Source: Ceriagrion tenellum (lineage: Eukaryota > Arthropoda > Insecta > Odonata > Coenagrionidae). From it: a stretch of DNA of 64,000 bases. Shown here in pieces: positions 13,467-25,482 of this stretch. The DNA lies in NCBI GenBank assembly GCA_963169105.1, contig OY720643.1:26446373-26510372 (forward strand), read 5' to 3'. Each line of letters starts with the position of its first letter. The stretch's first letter is position 1. The notes under the pieces are model-generated. The model had not been told where the DNA came from. It made no database searches and saw nothing but the letters and a program-made list of their open reading frames with translations. A program made the translations under genes and the position numbers.

Positions 13467-14280
13467 CTCAAGCTAAGAATCACGAACCTTCTTCAACGTG
13501 TTGTTTCTTACGGGCCGCAACGAAAGGTATGAAGACTATTACGGCCGATACTTACTAACCGAACTGATCAATTGAGCATAAGTTTTGCGTAGAATAAGAA
13601 ATGTCATGCACTACTTAGGTGGAAAGAAATACTCCAAACTAGCACAATTTTACATTACATTCACCTCTATTATGAGCATGAACATCTGAATAAACGTTGA
13701 TAACTAACGACTAAGGCATTCATCTCACGTGTTAGTATAAAATTGGAGTTGATTATGCAATGGAAAAAAATTTCTAATAACTGCGTAATCATTCTATGAC
13801 TTTTTTATTAATGGCGCCAGATCCATTACAAACTTGAATGAGGTGGTATTTCTAATATATTTAGACCTAAAGTTGTGCATAAGTACCATAATTTCTACAT
13901 GAAATTTTATTTACATTCAAGCGAGTGATTATCGAAAGAATATCGTGCAAGTTTTCGAACAGGCCGGAAACAAATCATTGAAAATGATAATAAAATGCGA
14001 AAGTATTTTACCGCAGGGAAGCAAAGTGACCACTCGTGCAGAGAAAAACGCTCGGTATTATATTTTCTTCCCATACGACTTACATCTCTTAGCCTATGTC
14101 GAAATAGATGAACAAACGGGGACAAGATAGAGAGCCGAATGCATGCCTTGAAATGATAAACAACGCAAAAAAATAAAAGGCTCCGGGAGATAATAAGAGA
14201 CCTCATGGCGAGAAAAACAAAAAGAAAAAATATGAACCAAGTCTTTCATTTGTTATGTTGTTTCATGAGATGAAAAAATC
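13467..14280. other. AT-rich non-coding stretch
   Basis: Nothing recognised. Confidence 0.5.
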
Positions 14281-14284
14281 GTCA

Positions 14285-14790
14285 AAACTCCTAATGCCCC
14301 ACCGGAACAAACAGATTCTCATTCACCGTTGAGCGAGTGGGTAGAGAGAACGAGAGAGAGAGAGATACAGAGGGCGAAAAAGAGAGAGAGAGGGGGGAAA
14401 ATCTACATATTTCATTTTAGGTCCGTAAACGCTGACGCAGGGAAACAAAAGGAGTCGCAAGGCTCAATGTTGCAGGCGTGTGCTCATTAAAGTGAGACTG
14501 CAGCCGTAGAAAAAAGGGTCTGGTAGGGTGTGTTAGGTGTGCAAACAATAGGAGCGGGAGAAAGAGAAGGCAGGGAAACAAAACGAAGGGGCCAGACCCT
14601 GTGACGAGGCTGCGACGAAGCGCGGTTCGAGATTTTGTTCCTTTTTTTTATATAGACTCCCAGAGAGAGGGATATGCGGAGCGTAGGGCGGAGGGAGTAC
14701 TCCGCTATGCAGAAGGGAAGGGTTAGGAGAACGACGCGTGGAGGCCTTGCGTCACCACGGAATGAGGGCTGCTATTATCGCTGCATCCAT
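14285..14790. other. GA-repeat and GC-richer patch
   Basis: Interrupted GA microsatellite runs occupy about 14341-14397. They are followed by a CpG-containing, G-rich segment to about 14790. There is no coding signal. GA tracts next to a GC-richer block can be regulatory in insects, but that is inference only. Confidence 0.35.
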
Positions 14791-15120
14791 GCAACTGGTC
14801 CCGGAGAACCCACTGTTCCTAGGAGATAACTGATGACTTTATGCTCTCGAGTATTTTCCGTGGCGAATAAAAAAAAATTAACAAAAAGTTTGAGAAATGC
14901 AAGGGAAATTGAATGCATGCCTGCCATCTCCATATTATTGACAAAGACGCATGAAAAGATCGCAGTAAAATGATTCTGAATGAAGACGAGTCGCGGGAAA
15001 ACGAAAGTGACGGGGTTTTCAAGATTTTACCGATCTGAGATAGGTTTTAAGAAGCGAATTAATCGCAACTGAAACTATTGCGGGAAGTAAAACTTTTTCG
15101 GGACATATTGAGAGAACAAA

Positions 15121-15262
15121 TGCACTTTTCTATAGGATATTTTAATGCGTAAAACGTGCTTTAGCTCACAGAACTAACGGTACTAGCCATCATCAGGTAC
15201 TAGACTTGTGTGAGCTGAAACGCGTCGAACGCATTAAAATATCCTGTGAAAAGTGCAATTGT
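15121..15262. repeat. Foldback repeat, about 48-bp arms
   Basis: The left arm (about 15123-15171) is closely complementary to the right arm (about 15209-15257). Both contain AGGATATTTTAATGCG or its complement near the outer end. The spacer of about 37 nt contains TCATCAG (15190-15196), that is CTGATGA on the minus strand. The right arm carries GAGCTGAAAC on the plus strand. There is no coding capacity. It looks like a small non-autonomous element; the class is unknown. Confidence 0.75.
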
Positions 15263-16685
15263 TGTTTCTGTTATAATATGACAAACTTCCACGATATCTC
15301 ACCTGAATCTGTTGGAAATATATAATGATACGGTTGTCAAGGAAAGCTGTAAAATAAATTACGCGGGGAATTCTTCACAGAGAAGAAGTTGTAAATTGTG
15401 CTATGTTATCGAGTATTCATTAAAACGGAGGAGATAACTAAAGTGCGTCTTATCATTAAGGTTACGCTCAAAGAGCATAGGGTAGTGGAGTCATCCTCAT
15501 TGAGTGGATTCAATATACAGTAAGCTACAGATGACTGAGGTCAGACTGAGAAAAAAAGGAATTAGATTAAAGTCAGGAGACAATTCATGGGAGATATTAT
15601 AGACTGTAGAAATTCTGAACAATTGCTATTGCAATTGCTCGCGTGAATGTTATTCCAAGTGCAATATATAATTAACAAAGTACAAAGATTAGCTTAAAGT
15701 CATCCACACGAATTGTACAAGTCGGTACGTCAAAATAAAGAGTGGAATATTTCTGCTTGTTTCTTCTCTGTGTAAATACCATTTTAGTTGACTGAGCGAA
15801 TCAATATTATCAAAACTTAAATACTTCAACAAGAGAGATTTACATACCCAAGTGTTAACTTATGCATAATTAATTTCCATTTGATATTGTTTCTTTGTCT
15901 TATAAAGATAAACAACGAATTCAACTTGGCTTAAACACCGTAACTATGTGTTGGCTTTACCCCCACGTGCTTCCAAAGAAGTTAAAACCTACATCTATCC
16001 AGGTATATATCCAAGTGAAATTTGTTTAATGTTTGTCAGCTGCAGGAGGTAAAGTTCGTACGGATGGAAACGGGAAGATATATTTACAAAATAACCTAAA
16101 TCCGAGAAAAATGACGTGAAATTTCAATATAATTGCGGAATTTATACCTTTCATCCTCTATGGCCGAGCGAGTCAAATTTGTTACGTTTCAAAATCATTG
16201 AAATATCTGCTTTGTAAGAGACTTTTCCAATTAGTTGCTGCGCTAGACAAAATTGTTATTTTTCGGATTAAGTGTGTGGAAAGTTGCGTCTCTTTCGGCG
16301 GTTTGTCAAACAATTTGAATAGATGAATATGTGATGCTATTCACTGAAGTTGGCGTGCCTGGTGGAGCTCCGAAAGAAATTGTTTCAGCTGTCTTATGAA
16401 GAAAAAATTGGGAAATTTTGAAAAGGTACGTTAGAAAGGTAATTTTGAAGTATACCTTGTGTTAATATTTTTACATAAAGTGTTATTATAAATGAGACAT
16501 ATACCATACAAATACGTCAAATTTCCAAATAAATGTTATTAATAAAAATGCTTTACATTTTTGGAATTAAATTGCATTGTAATTAAAAGATGCTTTAATA
16601 GTACTTTTTAAACACTAATATAGAAGCAGTTTTTTTTCATATAAATTCCATTTTTTTTAGGCGACATATAGTAGAAAAGCATTTT
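15263..16685. other. AT-rich non-coding stretch
   Basis: Nothing recognised. Confidence 0.5.
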
Positions 16686-16690
16686 TCAAA

Positions 16691-16946
16691 GATACTCAAA
16701 AGATATCGTACTGTCAACCATTTATTACCAACTCTTACAACACGTGTTTTAACTGTCTTGCAGTCATTATCAGGTAAGACTAATCTTGACGTGTTGAAAG
16801 AGTTTGTAATAAATGGTCGACAGTACGATATATTTTGAGTATCAATAGTTTTTTTCATCAGGTAAGACTAATCTTGACGTGTTGTAAGAGTTTGTAATAA
16901 ATGGTAGACAGTACGATATCTTTTGAGTATCATTAGTTTTTTTCAT
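16691..16946. repeat. Foldback element with duplicated right arm
   Basis: The left arm 16691-16745 (starting GATACTCAAAAGATATCGTA) is near-perfectly complementary to 16877-16931, and also to a second, earlier right arm at about 16789-16843. The right arm lies in an 88-bp unit present twice in tandem (about 16771-16858 and 16859-16946). The loop and inner arm (16733-16779) fold on the minus strand into a hammerhead-like motif, described separately. No coding capacity. Confidence 0.85.
16733..16779 (-). ncRNA. Hammerhead-ribozyme-like motif (degenerate), type I topology
   Basis: Read on the minus strand: TCTTAC, then CTGATAA, a hairpin (GACTG with CAGTT, loop CAAGA), AAAAC, a 4-nt loop ACGT, GTT, and GTAAGA. 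The outer hexamers TCTTAC and GTAAGA are perfectly complementary (stem I). This is the strand order of a type I hammerhead: stem I, CUGANGA box, stem II, GAAA box, short stem III, NUH cleavage triplet, stem I. Departures are TAA for the NGA end of the box, AAAA for GAAA, and one extra T before stem II. It is probably an inactive relic. A chance palindrome within the foldback is the alternative. Confidence 0.35.
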
Positions 16947-17085
16947 GTTGATGTTCATATTTCCGTCTATAGAGGGTTAAAAAATTAAAGTATTTTCATC
17001 ATAATACTGAATTTTTCCATTCTTCACTGATTTTTCCTCAATCGTTTCCTTACTCACCAAGCATGGGTTACATATCTTAAGTCAC
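16947..17085. other. Short AT-rich spacer
   Basis: Nothing recognised. Confidence 0.5.
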
Positions 17086-17465
17086 AAGCAGTGATCTCAA
17101 CTGAGTGGGTAGACAAAGCAGTATTCCGCGAAGCACTGAGGTGGCAACTGAGCTGGTCCTATGAGTCGACGCGTCTCATTCCCGTGTGTCGGTTCACTAG
17201 AAACCTGCGCCCCCTTCACTTATTTCATCCTGCCATTGCTGCCCATTCCCGCCGATTAGACCAGCAATCAAAACAGAGATTACACCCCACGGCGGCCCCG
17301 CTGCGGGAGACACTTTTGACGTGGGCACGCGGTCGTCATCGGAGCGAGCAAGCCTCCAGGTTAGAGCTCCCTAGGGAGGAGGAGAATGGTGGCCACGTTT
17401 AGGGGTGAGCCCTGTAAGGGATGGAGGAGGAGAATAAGCCCTTATTTTAGCCGACGAAGCGGACC
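17086..17465. other. GC-rich patch, unassigned
   Basis: This CpG-containing block is open on the plus strand for 103 codons (17091-17402) but has no recognisable domain. Its edges to AT-rich DNA are sharp. It could be an exon or a regulatory block; not resolved. Confidence 0.3.
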
Positions 17466-19019
17466 CGTCTCATTTCTTCCCTCCATGTACTTGATGGGAC
17501 TGACTGAAGGCCCTTTTGAGGTCGGGCGAAAGGGAAAGATAAAGGAAAGGTGCTTTTGAAGGTGAGATGGAAATGCCTGAGAATAGTAAAGCCGTGTTAT
17601 GTTGAGTAAACGATAGAAGTCGTTTAGATCTAGGCTCAATTTGCTTGTAAAAAATATTAAAATTACTGCAAAGCATCAAGTACCTATGCTCTCTGTTAAT
17701 TGAGTATGCACTCTAGAAGTAAATAAGATAATGTGCCCAAAAATTTATGCATGCTGTGTAATAAATGATATTCTATTATTTAAAAATAGTTGGAGCTAAT
17801 TTAGCAGAAATATCAAAATATAAAATTCGTCACGCTTCCCTTAAAATTTCACTGGTCTGATGGCATAATGGAGTAATCATTTCTTTTAATAAATGTTCCT
17901 CAAAATTTCACCTACAGAACTATTTAAAAATAAATGTCGGTCCGCATTCATTAAGATAAAATGGAACTATTCTCCGGGCGATCCATGGATCAAAGCTGTT
18001 TTAACTCAATCAGGTGAACATACTTGCTCCTTCTGCATACTTTAGATAGGCTTGGTAACAATATTACGAGAGTTGTCAGAATAAATTAGTAAAAAAAACT
18101 GCTGTGATAGATGTGTAATTTTACGAGGGAAGAGGATTTGTACCTTTTCGCGAGATATACTCATACAGATTATTTTGTGATGATTATCAGTGTTATCACC
18201 ACACCATAATCAATAAAATCTAATAATATTTTTATAGCTGCGTTCGTGAGTAAATACCACAACTATTATTGATTTTTATCGTTATATTTTATCGCGAAAT
18301 TCATTGCTATACGTTCTATCGTCACTGCATTGAATATTTTGAAGTTTCTCAAAGACAAGGCATCAAGATATATGCTCAATATGGTATTCATGAATTACTT
18401 CATTCGAAAGAAATATGCCAAGTAATACAAAAAAGTGAATCATAGTAAGTATTTTTAATAAATATCATCAGTATTTTGAAATATATTGAGTTTATGACAG
18501 CTACACTGGGGTAATATAGATTGTACTTTGAACCTAAACTTCTATTTTTATCTAATGCGCTGCTCAAATATTGCCGTTAAACTACATTTTGTTTAGTAAA
18601 TCGATAAAACTTAAAAGTTATAAAGCAAGGTAGTATCGGGTTTTATCAAATAATATTAAAAAACTTTGCGTAACAGTAATATTAATAATATTCCATAGCT
18701 AAAATAGATTTTTGCACATGCTCTTTTTGCACATCCTTTTAGGTACCCAACATCAATTTGAGTAGCTATTCTTAATGTGAGGCAACTTTCAGATTCAAAG
18801 AGCATTTATTTTATAAACATCTCCACAAAGTTATGAAAATCGTAAATGTACACATTCGTTTGATGAAAATATAAAGATTAAATTTTCCCTTAAAAAAATA
18901 AAGCATATCGCTGAAATCACGGAAACAGGGGCCAGATATAGATTCGGAATGGCTGCAGCAATTTTTAAGGAGCTACTCTGGACGCCGAAGAAAACAGTCG
19001 GAAAAAACCGCATAGTCAG
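17466..19019. other. AT-rich non-coding stretch
   Basis: Nothing recognised. Confidence 0.5.
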
Positions 19020-19690
19020 GACAGAGCCAGCGTCTCGAGAAAACCCTCTCCTTCTCTCACGAGTCAGCGTTCCAATTCGCTTCGTTCCCTTCGGTTAAAC
19101 GGTCCGTTCCTTCCATCTAATGGTCCCTCCCTGCCTCCCCTCCACCTCTCATCTCACGGGATACGCCCCGCCCCCGCAGGAGAGGCCCAGGCGTTACTTA
19201 AAGGGCCCCCACCGGCGGAGGCAGAGCAGCGGGCCCCCGCCAAATTGCGCCAACCCGCCTCCGCCCACCCCCAGCCTCCCCCAGTTACCGAAAAGAGACG
19301 ACGTACGAGTGAATCCAAAACCGTCGCCTTTAGCGATCCGATTATTGCCCGCCGGATTAGGAAAGCAGAGCTGGCGCATATTCTGGACGGCGAGAGGGTG
19401 GGGGGAGGAGGTGGATAAGTGAGGCGGGGTTTAATTTTATGCCATTTCCTCGGGGTGATGGGACGGGACGAGATGGGGCTACGATTCCCTCTTTCTCTCC
19501 CTCTCGTTCCCCTTCTCTCATTCCCTAAAGGATAACGGGAAAACCCTTTTCGAGGGGAGGAGGAGGAAGGGCGCTCATCAATTTCTTCGGACCTCCACTC
19601 CGTCCCCCGTTTGGATGAGGTTCCCCTTTCCCTTCCCCGAATTGGCCGATGTGAATATGAGCGTAATCTATTAAGGGGCGTGGATCAGTT
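19020..19690. other. GC-rich, CpG-bearing island
   Basis: This is one of the strongest composition shifts in the window. C-rich and G-rich tracts and many CpGs occur at 19020-19450, followed by CT-rich runs and a further GC-rich block to about 19690. Open frames exist on both strands but are proline/glycine-rich low-complexity peptides without a domain. The composition fits a promoter-proximal or regulatory island of an unseen neighbouring gene, but no exon could be delimited. Confidence 0.4.
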
Positions 19691-21730
19691 TTCACCGGCG
19701 GAGTTGATTTCATGAGCGTCGCATAAACTATCTTCTGGGCGTGTTATTACAGCTTGAGGAACACAATCCAAAAGGAAAGTTAGGAGGAGACATATTTTCA
19801 AATGTTGGACAAAACATATGACCAGCATTGGTGAAAATCGCACCCTATAATTTTGACAGATGCAGTTAAGGTTATCATATTTTCCCCAAGTTAAGGAATC
19901 CACAGAAAATAAAACTGACTTAAGATATCAAACTCAGAATCTTAATATAAATCACTCAGTCACACCCAATAATTAGAAAAATCGCTTCTCCGATTAAATG
20001 TAATGACCACCCTTAGGCTTCCATAAACATATTTGAGGGTTTCCTTACTTAAAATAAAGTTTTATAGCTACAAAATTGTAGACGGTAAATACATTTATAG
20101 AAAATACTTGAAATTTGGTTAGAAAAAAATAGATTAGAAAATGTATTCTAACAACGAAAACTGATCAAAGGAATACATAAGGAATGAAATCCCACCTACA
20201 ATATCTACAACATAGGTTAATATACCAACGTGAAAAGCCAGTTTACTCCTCAAAGGATGCAGGCAATGCCTTAAAAATTGTCCTTCAACATTAACATATT
20301 ATACATTTGTACGCACTTCTTATACTTCTCCATTCTTTTTCATACGAACTAAAGAGTTTCTTTCACTTCCTCATTCTCTTAGCACTTTGCCTATTTCTTA
20401 AACCCTTTTTCGTTCCAATATTGACCCGACATTGATTCCATAATTTTCTCTACCATTATTACTAGCAGTGCTTACGTACTGTTATTTCACAATCCCTCTA
20501 AAAAACCAAACATAAACTACATAGTTTATATGCCACATAAACATGCTACACTGGTCTTAGTCGGGTTATTTCTTTCGTTACTTACCATTTAATAATAGCT
20601 TCACTTCCTAAACTTCCTACTAATTATATTCCTTTTAGGTTTCGGGAAAATAATTTCCCCAGCATTATCGCCACTTGTTTCAAAAATGCATTTAAAAGTT
20701 TCATGTTGTTCACTTTCTCATACATGATAGCTTTTTTTCAAAGTAATTCTTACTGGTGCTTTAAGGAAGATCATTCTTTTCAGGATATTCATTTTTGGCG
20801 GAAATCACATGGTGCAGTAGGAAAGAATTACAAAGGTATCACCGACCATTTATGGTTCTAAATTTATTCTCAGGTTCACCACTTTTGCGCATTATCGCTG
20901 TTCCTCTCACGTCATCCTAAAAGTCTGATAACAGAATGCCCTAAGTCGGGAAAGTAAGGAAGCATGAAGTCTCATCTGATCTAGATAAAAAAAACAAATC
21001 ATATAATATAACGCCCTTAAGTTTTACTTGCAAAAATCCGCATACTAATGTAATTAGACCTTGAAACGTCACGACTATTTCTAAAACAAAATCTTAGCTG
21101 GCTAGGATGAAAATTACTTGCGTAGCTCGATGAGCCGATCTCTTTTATGGAATAGCTGCTCCCATGGTTATATATGATGAAGTATGAATTATGGAAAGTT
21201 GCATTTCCTGAGGTAGAGGATTACGGTAAATGAAAGATCAGATGAATGATTTAGAGGCTGCATTGTGGTGAGATTGAGGGAAGGTAGTTCTTACTTTTCT
21301 TTAAATCACTAATCAAAGTTAAACCTGCGATAAAAAATTAAATTGCCCGTCTTCACAGATGATCCCCCATCCCTAGTCTCCACCCGGAGATCCAGTTGAG
21401 ATACATTTTACCCTTTGAAAATTTTACTGAAGGGATTGCCATCACGTCTATGAATTAAAGGCTGCATCTATAAGGAAGAAATAATAAAATAGCCGTTTCC
21501 TATTGCCTATGACATCAGAGTGCGATGACCAACCCCGGGAACTTTATGTTTGCCTACAAGTAATGCAATCGATACCGGAAATATCATCATGAACAGCGCC
21601 CTTCAGCACCTTCTGGTAAAACTGCCGTCTTTCACAAATGGTGGAGCATGTAGGATCTCATTCGTCGTTGTCCCATTTCGAATAATTCGCACACAAATTT
21701 TTTATCAAAAAATATGTTTCCTGTTACGGA
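19691..21730. other. AT-rich non-coding stretch
   Basis: Nothing recognised. Confidence 0.5.
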
Positions 21731-21734
21731 TTCT

Positions 21735-21975
21735 CATATCTCCAAACATTATTAATATTATTATAATGTTTATTTATACTGGGATAGAAGAGACGATACC
21801 ACCTTCTCTCCACTCAATCTAGTTTACTTAAGCAATCAAGTCCTGAGGCGAGAACAATTCCACCTAGGCGGGAATCGAGCCCGCGACCCGCAGAATGGCG
21901 GGCGAGGACATAACCCCGCCGCCACTGGGGCCGATATCAGGAGAATTCACTACCACTAGACTGCCGTTGCGAAAA
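21735..21975 (-). mobile_element. tRNA-like SINE candidate
   Basis: On the minus strand an A-box-like segment, CTAGTGGTAGTGAATTC (about 21944-21960), is followed about 70 nt later by a B-box-like segment, GCGGGCTCGATTCCCGC (about 21868-21884). The second segment forms the 5-bp T-arm-like stem expected of a tRNA B box. The box spacing is larger than in a true tRNA and no cloverleaf closes, so it is not a functional tRNA. The downstream part runs into an AT-rich TAATAATATT tail at about 21745-21765. This fits an internally expanded SINE head. I know no named family. Confidence 0.45.
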
Positions 21976-21984
21976 TTAACGCTG

Positions 21985-22510
21985 GAGGTTATAAAAATGG
22001 GAGAGGAGCAATAGTAATCCAAGCCCATCCGCCCATGCCGAGTAAGAGAAAGAAGAGGGAGAGGTAAAGGACTGGGAATGGGGAGTTGGCAGGGGGGGGG
22101 GAGGGGTGGACGAGAGCGAGCAAGTTGGAGGGGCGAAGAAGGGTTTGGACACGGCAGCAAGATTTAATTAAATCCAATCCTCCACTTGCTGCGACTCTTG
22201 TGCTTCTCAACTCACTCCTCCCACCAAAGCCCTCCCCCACCCCCACTCTCCATCTCCCTTCCCATCCCCTCCCCTCTCATCCAAAAGACCAGCTCATGGA
22301 CCATCTCGCTCCCTTTAACCACTCCCAAGTGGGAGGAACCATTTATTAAGATTGGGGAATAAACCATGTGAGACGATTAAAATCCTTTTCCCTCCGCGAA
22401 AAAAAATGCCTCTTCTTACGCGCCCGGTGCGATAAAATATAAGTGCCGCACCGTCGCCTGCCAGTTACGGCCCCCCCCAACCCCACATCCCTGGGCAATA
22501 TTGCCTCGGG
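21985..22510. other. GC-rich patch with low-complexity tracts
   Basis: G-rich (about 22080-22110) and C-rich (about 22215-22280, 22470-22490) tracts dominate. Both strands show 85-98 codon frames of low-complexity peptide, which I read as composition artefacts. No domain. Confidence 0.35.
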
Positions 22511-22941
22511 GTGCGAATTGTGCTTATAATGGGTGGATCAGCATGTGCGGGCATACGGTGTTCGTCCCATTGAGTAGGTACGTATGCTGATTCATTTAGA
22601 GCACACTCAGCCATTCAAGCCGGAGAGAAAGGACTCATTTATTGCCTCGCCTCCTTCGCGAGGATTATCTCATTTAACGTCAGGATTCAACAGTTCGTAA
22701 AATACTCGAATCATTACATCTACGTACGCTCCTAACTAGAATTCATTAAATTAAACATTTCCAATAATTTACAATTGCTTTCTATTGATTTGCAACAAAT
22801 CTTGGAATGCCATTCCAAAATTATTTTCAAAAACTCTCATAATGCAATGTTATTATTGCCAGCAAACATTATTTCAAAGAAATGGAGCAACGAAAAACTA
22901 TATATTAGACATTCCTGAAATGGTTGTAGAGGTAGGCTTAA

Positions 22942-23659
22942 TCTAATATATAAAAATGAATGTTTGTTTGTCCGTCTTCTATACGTTTCAATACCATTTA
23001 TCAGATTACGATAAAACTTTGGTGAGTTGTTGTGCGCGCACACGCGAAGGTTTCGTAATTATTCAATCCATTTTACAATAGGTGGAGTTGTTTCAGCAAA
23101 TGAGTGTTGGTCAGCGAGCTTCTGAAACAAGCGAGGAACGACCAGCAAGCAACGGAGCGACCAGCAAGCAGCGAAGTGGATCGTTTACGAGTTGCTCAAT
23201 CACGCGCATCAGACACGCATCATTGAGACATAATATCGCGTGCATCAGAATCATATCAGTAAGATATAATTTATGTTACATGGTACGCAATTTATTTGTG
23301 CGTAGGATAAGATTTAGTGCAGTAGTCTATTTTTTTGCTTTTTTTTATTTCTTGCATTAGATGTTCGTATACGCTTCACTTTTTACTAAAATTGGTTTTT
23401 TAATCACCTAAATCTTAACATTTTGCCCTACTTCAACTATAGAGCATTTTATTTACTTGGAAACCGTAGCATAGCCATGGAATGGAAGTTCATGCCATCA
23501 TATGTGCGTAACAAATTCCTGTATAGGTACCAGGGATTCATTGGAGTACAAAATATCATGGTCTTTCAATTATTTTGTACATGTAAACGTGTCTGATTTG
23601 TATATGTGTGCCTAATTAGGAAGAAAAAGATGCATGCAACGCATACCGGGCACAACTAG
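22942..23659 (+). mobile_element. Helitron-like non-autonomous element (candidate)
   Basis: The block starts A|TC at 22942 with TCTAATATATAAAAATGAAT and a TTTGTTTGTCCGTC segment, reminiscent of 5' ends of insect Helitron-type repeats. It ends with a small ATGC-AAC-GCAT hairpin (about 23631-23644) followed by ACCGGGCACAACTAG at 23659, resembling the hairpin-plus-CTRR terminus. The interior (718 bp in all) is non-coding and holds two copies of a CGACCAGCAAGCA unit near 23139-23170. Against the call, the base after CTAG is A rather than the usual T. The assignment rests on terminal pattern only. Confidence 0.4.
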
Positions 23660-24980
23660 ATATAAAATATACTTAAAACTCATAGTTACTGATTTATTTA
23701 GTGGGAAGACGTTTAACGAATAAAACAAGTTCTTCGTTAATACATAAATGAAAGAGGTTGAAACAGAATGCGTCATTTATGTATCAAATCAATATAACTT
23801 TTAAAAATTATGCATCAGCAAATTTTACAAAATTATAAATCAATATTCCTCTGAACAAGTGAATTAATGATATTCATAGTTGAGCCGAAAAAGAAAGAGG
23901 TTGGTGAGGTTAAACAGTATCACGCTATTCATTGAGGCAAAACAATCCAATCGCTAAAATGGTATAACACATTACCTCAGGAATACAATTATGCTAAACG
24001 CGTGTTTTCATTTAATTCGATCTGATTTTACGACTGATCGTCAATTTACCCATAGGGGGAGTAATTAAGGATCGCTAACCGCGATCAGTTCGTTATTAAG
24101 TGCATATTTGCTCATGATACGAGAATGCTAATTTCCACTCAATTTAGTGCAAACCCCTTGCAACAACATTTATTTTGTTTGTTTAAATAACTGTTAACTG
24201 TAATTGGAATCCGCATCGGTTTAGTAATTATGAGTATCCAAGCACAAACATATAAAAACGTTTGACTACGGCCATAATGGTAAAGTAGGTTCCTCTAGCT
24301 AAAGTATTGTACGGCAAATATATTTTGCCGAAAAAGGTGTGAGCTGATGTATCAGAACACTCGAAAAAGTAATAACCACGACGAAACAAAATATGTATTT
24401 GACGGTGAAAAATTACCGTGTTACCTCCGCTATGCGATGAATTTAAACGAGTGTATTCGGTCTCCCAGTTGATACAGTCGGTTGCGGGAGATAAAGGCGC
24501 ATTTTAGTCCCTCAGAACTACTTCTGATGAAAAAATCCTGATCACATCCAATTACGTATTATTCAATTACCCTAAACATTGAGAACTACTGAAATCGCAA
24601 TCGAGTAGAGCGATAGAAATAACGGATCCCTAGCATTGCATAAATAAAAATGCATGAACATTACTAACTTTTCGTATCTAGATGTATCACATGTTCACAA
24701 ATCTCTATGACTTTGTTTCTTAGTCTGTTTTCCAGTCACGCATATAGGAGGGGCGTCTAGGTGGCTTGAAAGTAGAACCTCGGTAAGAATATTGGTAGCG
24801 ACGCAAAAGCGACAGGAAAAATATTAAAAACTCCGAAAAAATAAAGAGGAGTTATTCTCATCCCTGATAAGTTAGGTCCTAATTCAACAAGTAAAGCATA
24901 GATAAGTCGGTGCTGGAGTTAACATTGGTGCTGTTTTGCATAATTTACCCTTTAAAAATCTTCAAATACATTTCAATAGA
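23660..24980. other. AT-rich non-coding stretch
   Basis: Nothing recognised. Confidence 0.5.
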
Positions 24981-24984
24981 GGTA

Positions 24985-25482
24985 AATTAACAATATACTC
25001 TACATGGGTAGAAAATGAATAATACACGAAAACCAACATCAAATTAGAGGTATTATTTGAACCTTTTGGAGAATATTTTCTTTTCCCTACTTGCCGGTGG
25101 ATTGCAACGGGTGTCCTCCCCTACACGATCTTACCAACCTACTTGAGGCTACACCCTATGCTTAGATTGCTTGAGAAATTCAGAACTGTGTTTCAGAGCG
25201 ACACAGAGAATATGATCATGACGCCTCACTACATCTCTAGGTATGAGAGAAGCGATAAAATGAGGGAGATACATTTCCAAACAGATAGGTACAAAACCTC
25301 GTTCTTTCCGCGCACAATAAGCGATCGCAATAAAAACTGAACTCCACTAAATTCACTCCCATATTACACGTCACCTTTACACCTCCCAATACATTATCGC
25401 TTACATCTTTAGGCGGCAGATGTCCTTACATCCCCTGCCACACATCCATGTGGTAGCTCACAGGGTAGTATGTAGATGTAGA
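24985..25482 (+). mobile_element. Composite repeat: 150-bp leader joined to CR1-type 3' end (copy B)
   Basis: The right part (about 25143-25482) is the CR1-type 3' end: coding relic with MTPHYISR and SFFPRTISDRN, stop at about 25340, then the family 3' UTR ending GTAGATGTAG. The left part (about 24985-25142) is not the usual upstream coding sequence. It holds the block TTGCAACGGGTGTCCTCCCC (25095-25114). Exactly the same left-right junction is found at about 42815-43320, so the chimera existed before both copies were placed here. Confidence 0.75.

Noticed and set aside
21864..21975. A functional tRNA on the minus strand
   Set aside because: The T-arm is good, but A-B box spacing is too wide and no acceptor stem or cloverleaf closes. 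Called SINE-like instead.
22086..22349. Proline-rich 87-codon frame
   Set aside because: Produced by C-rich low-complexity DNA; an equally long frame exists on the opposite strand.
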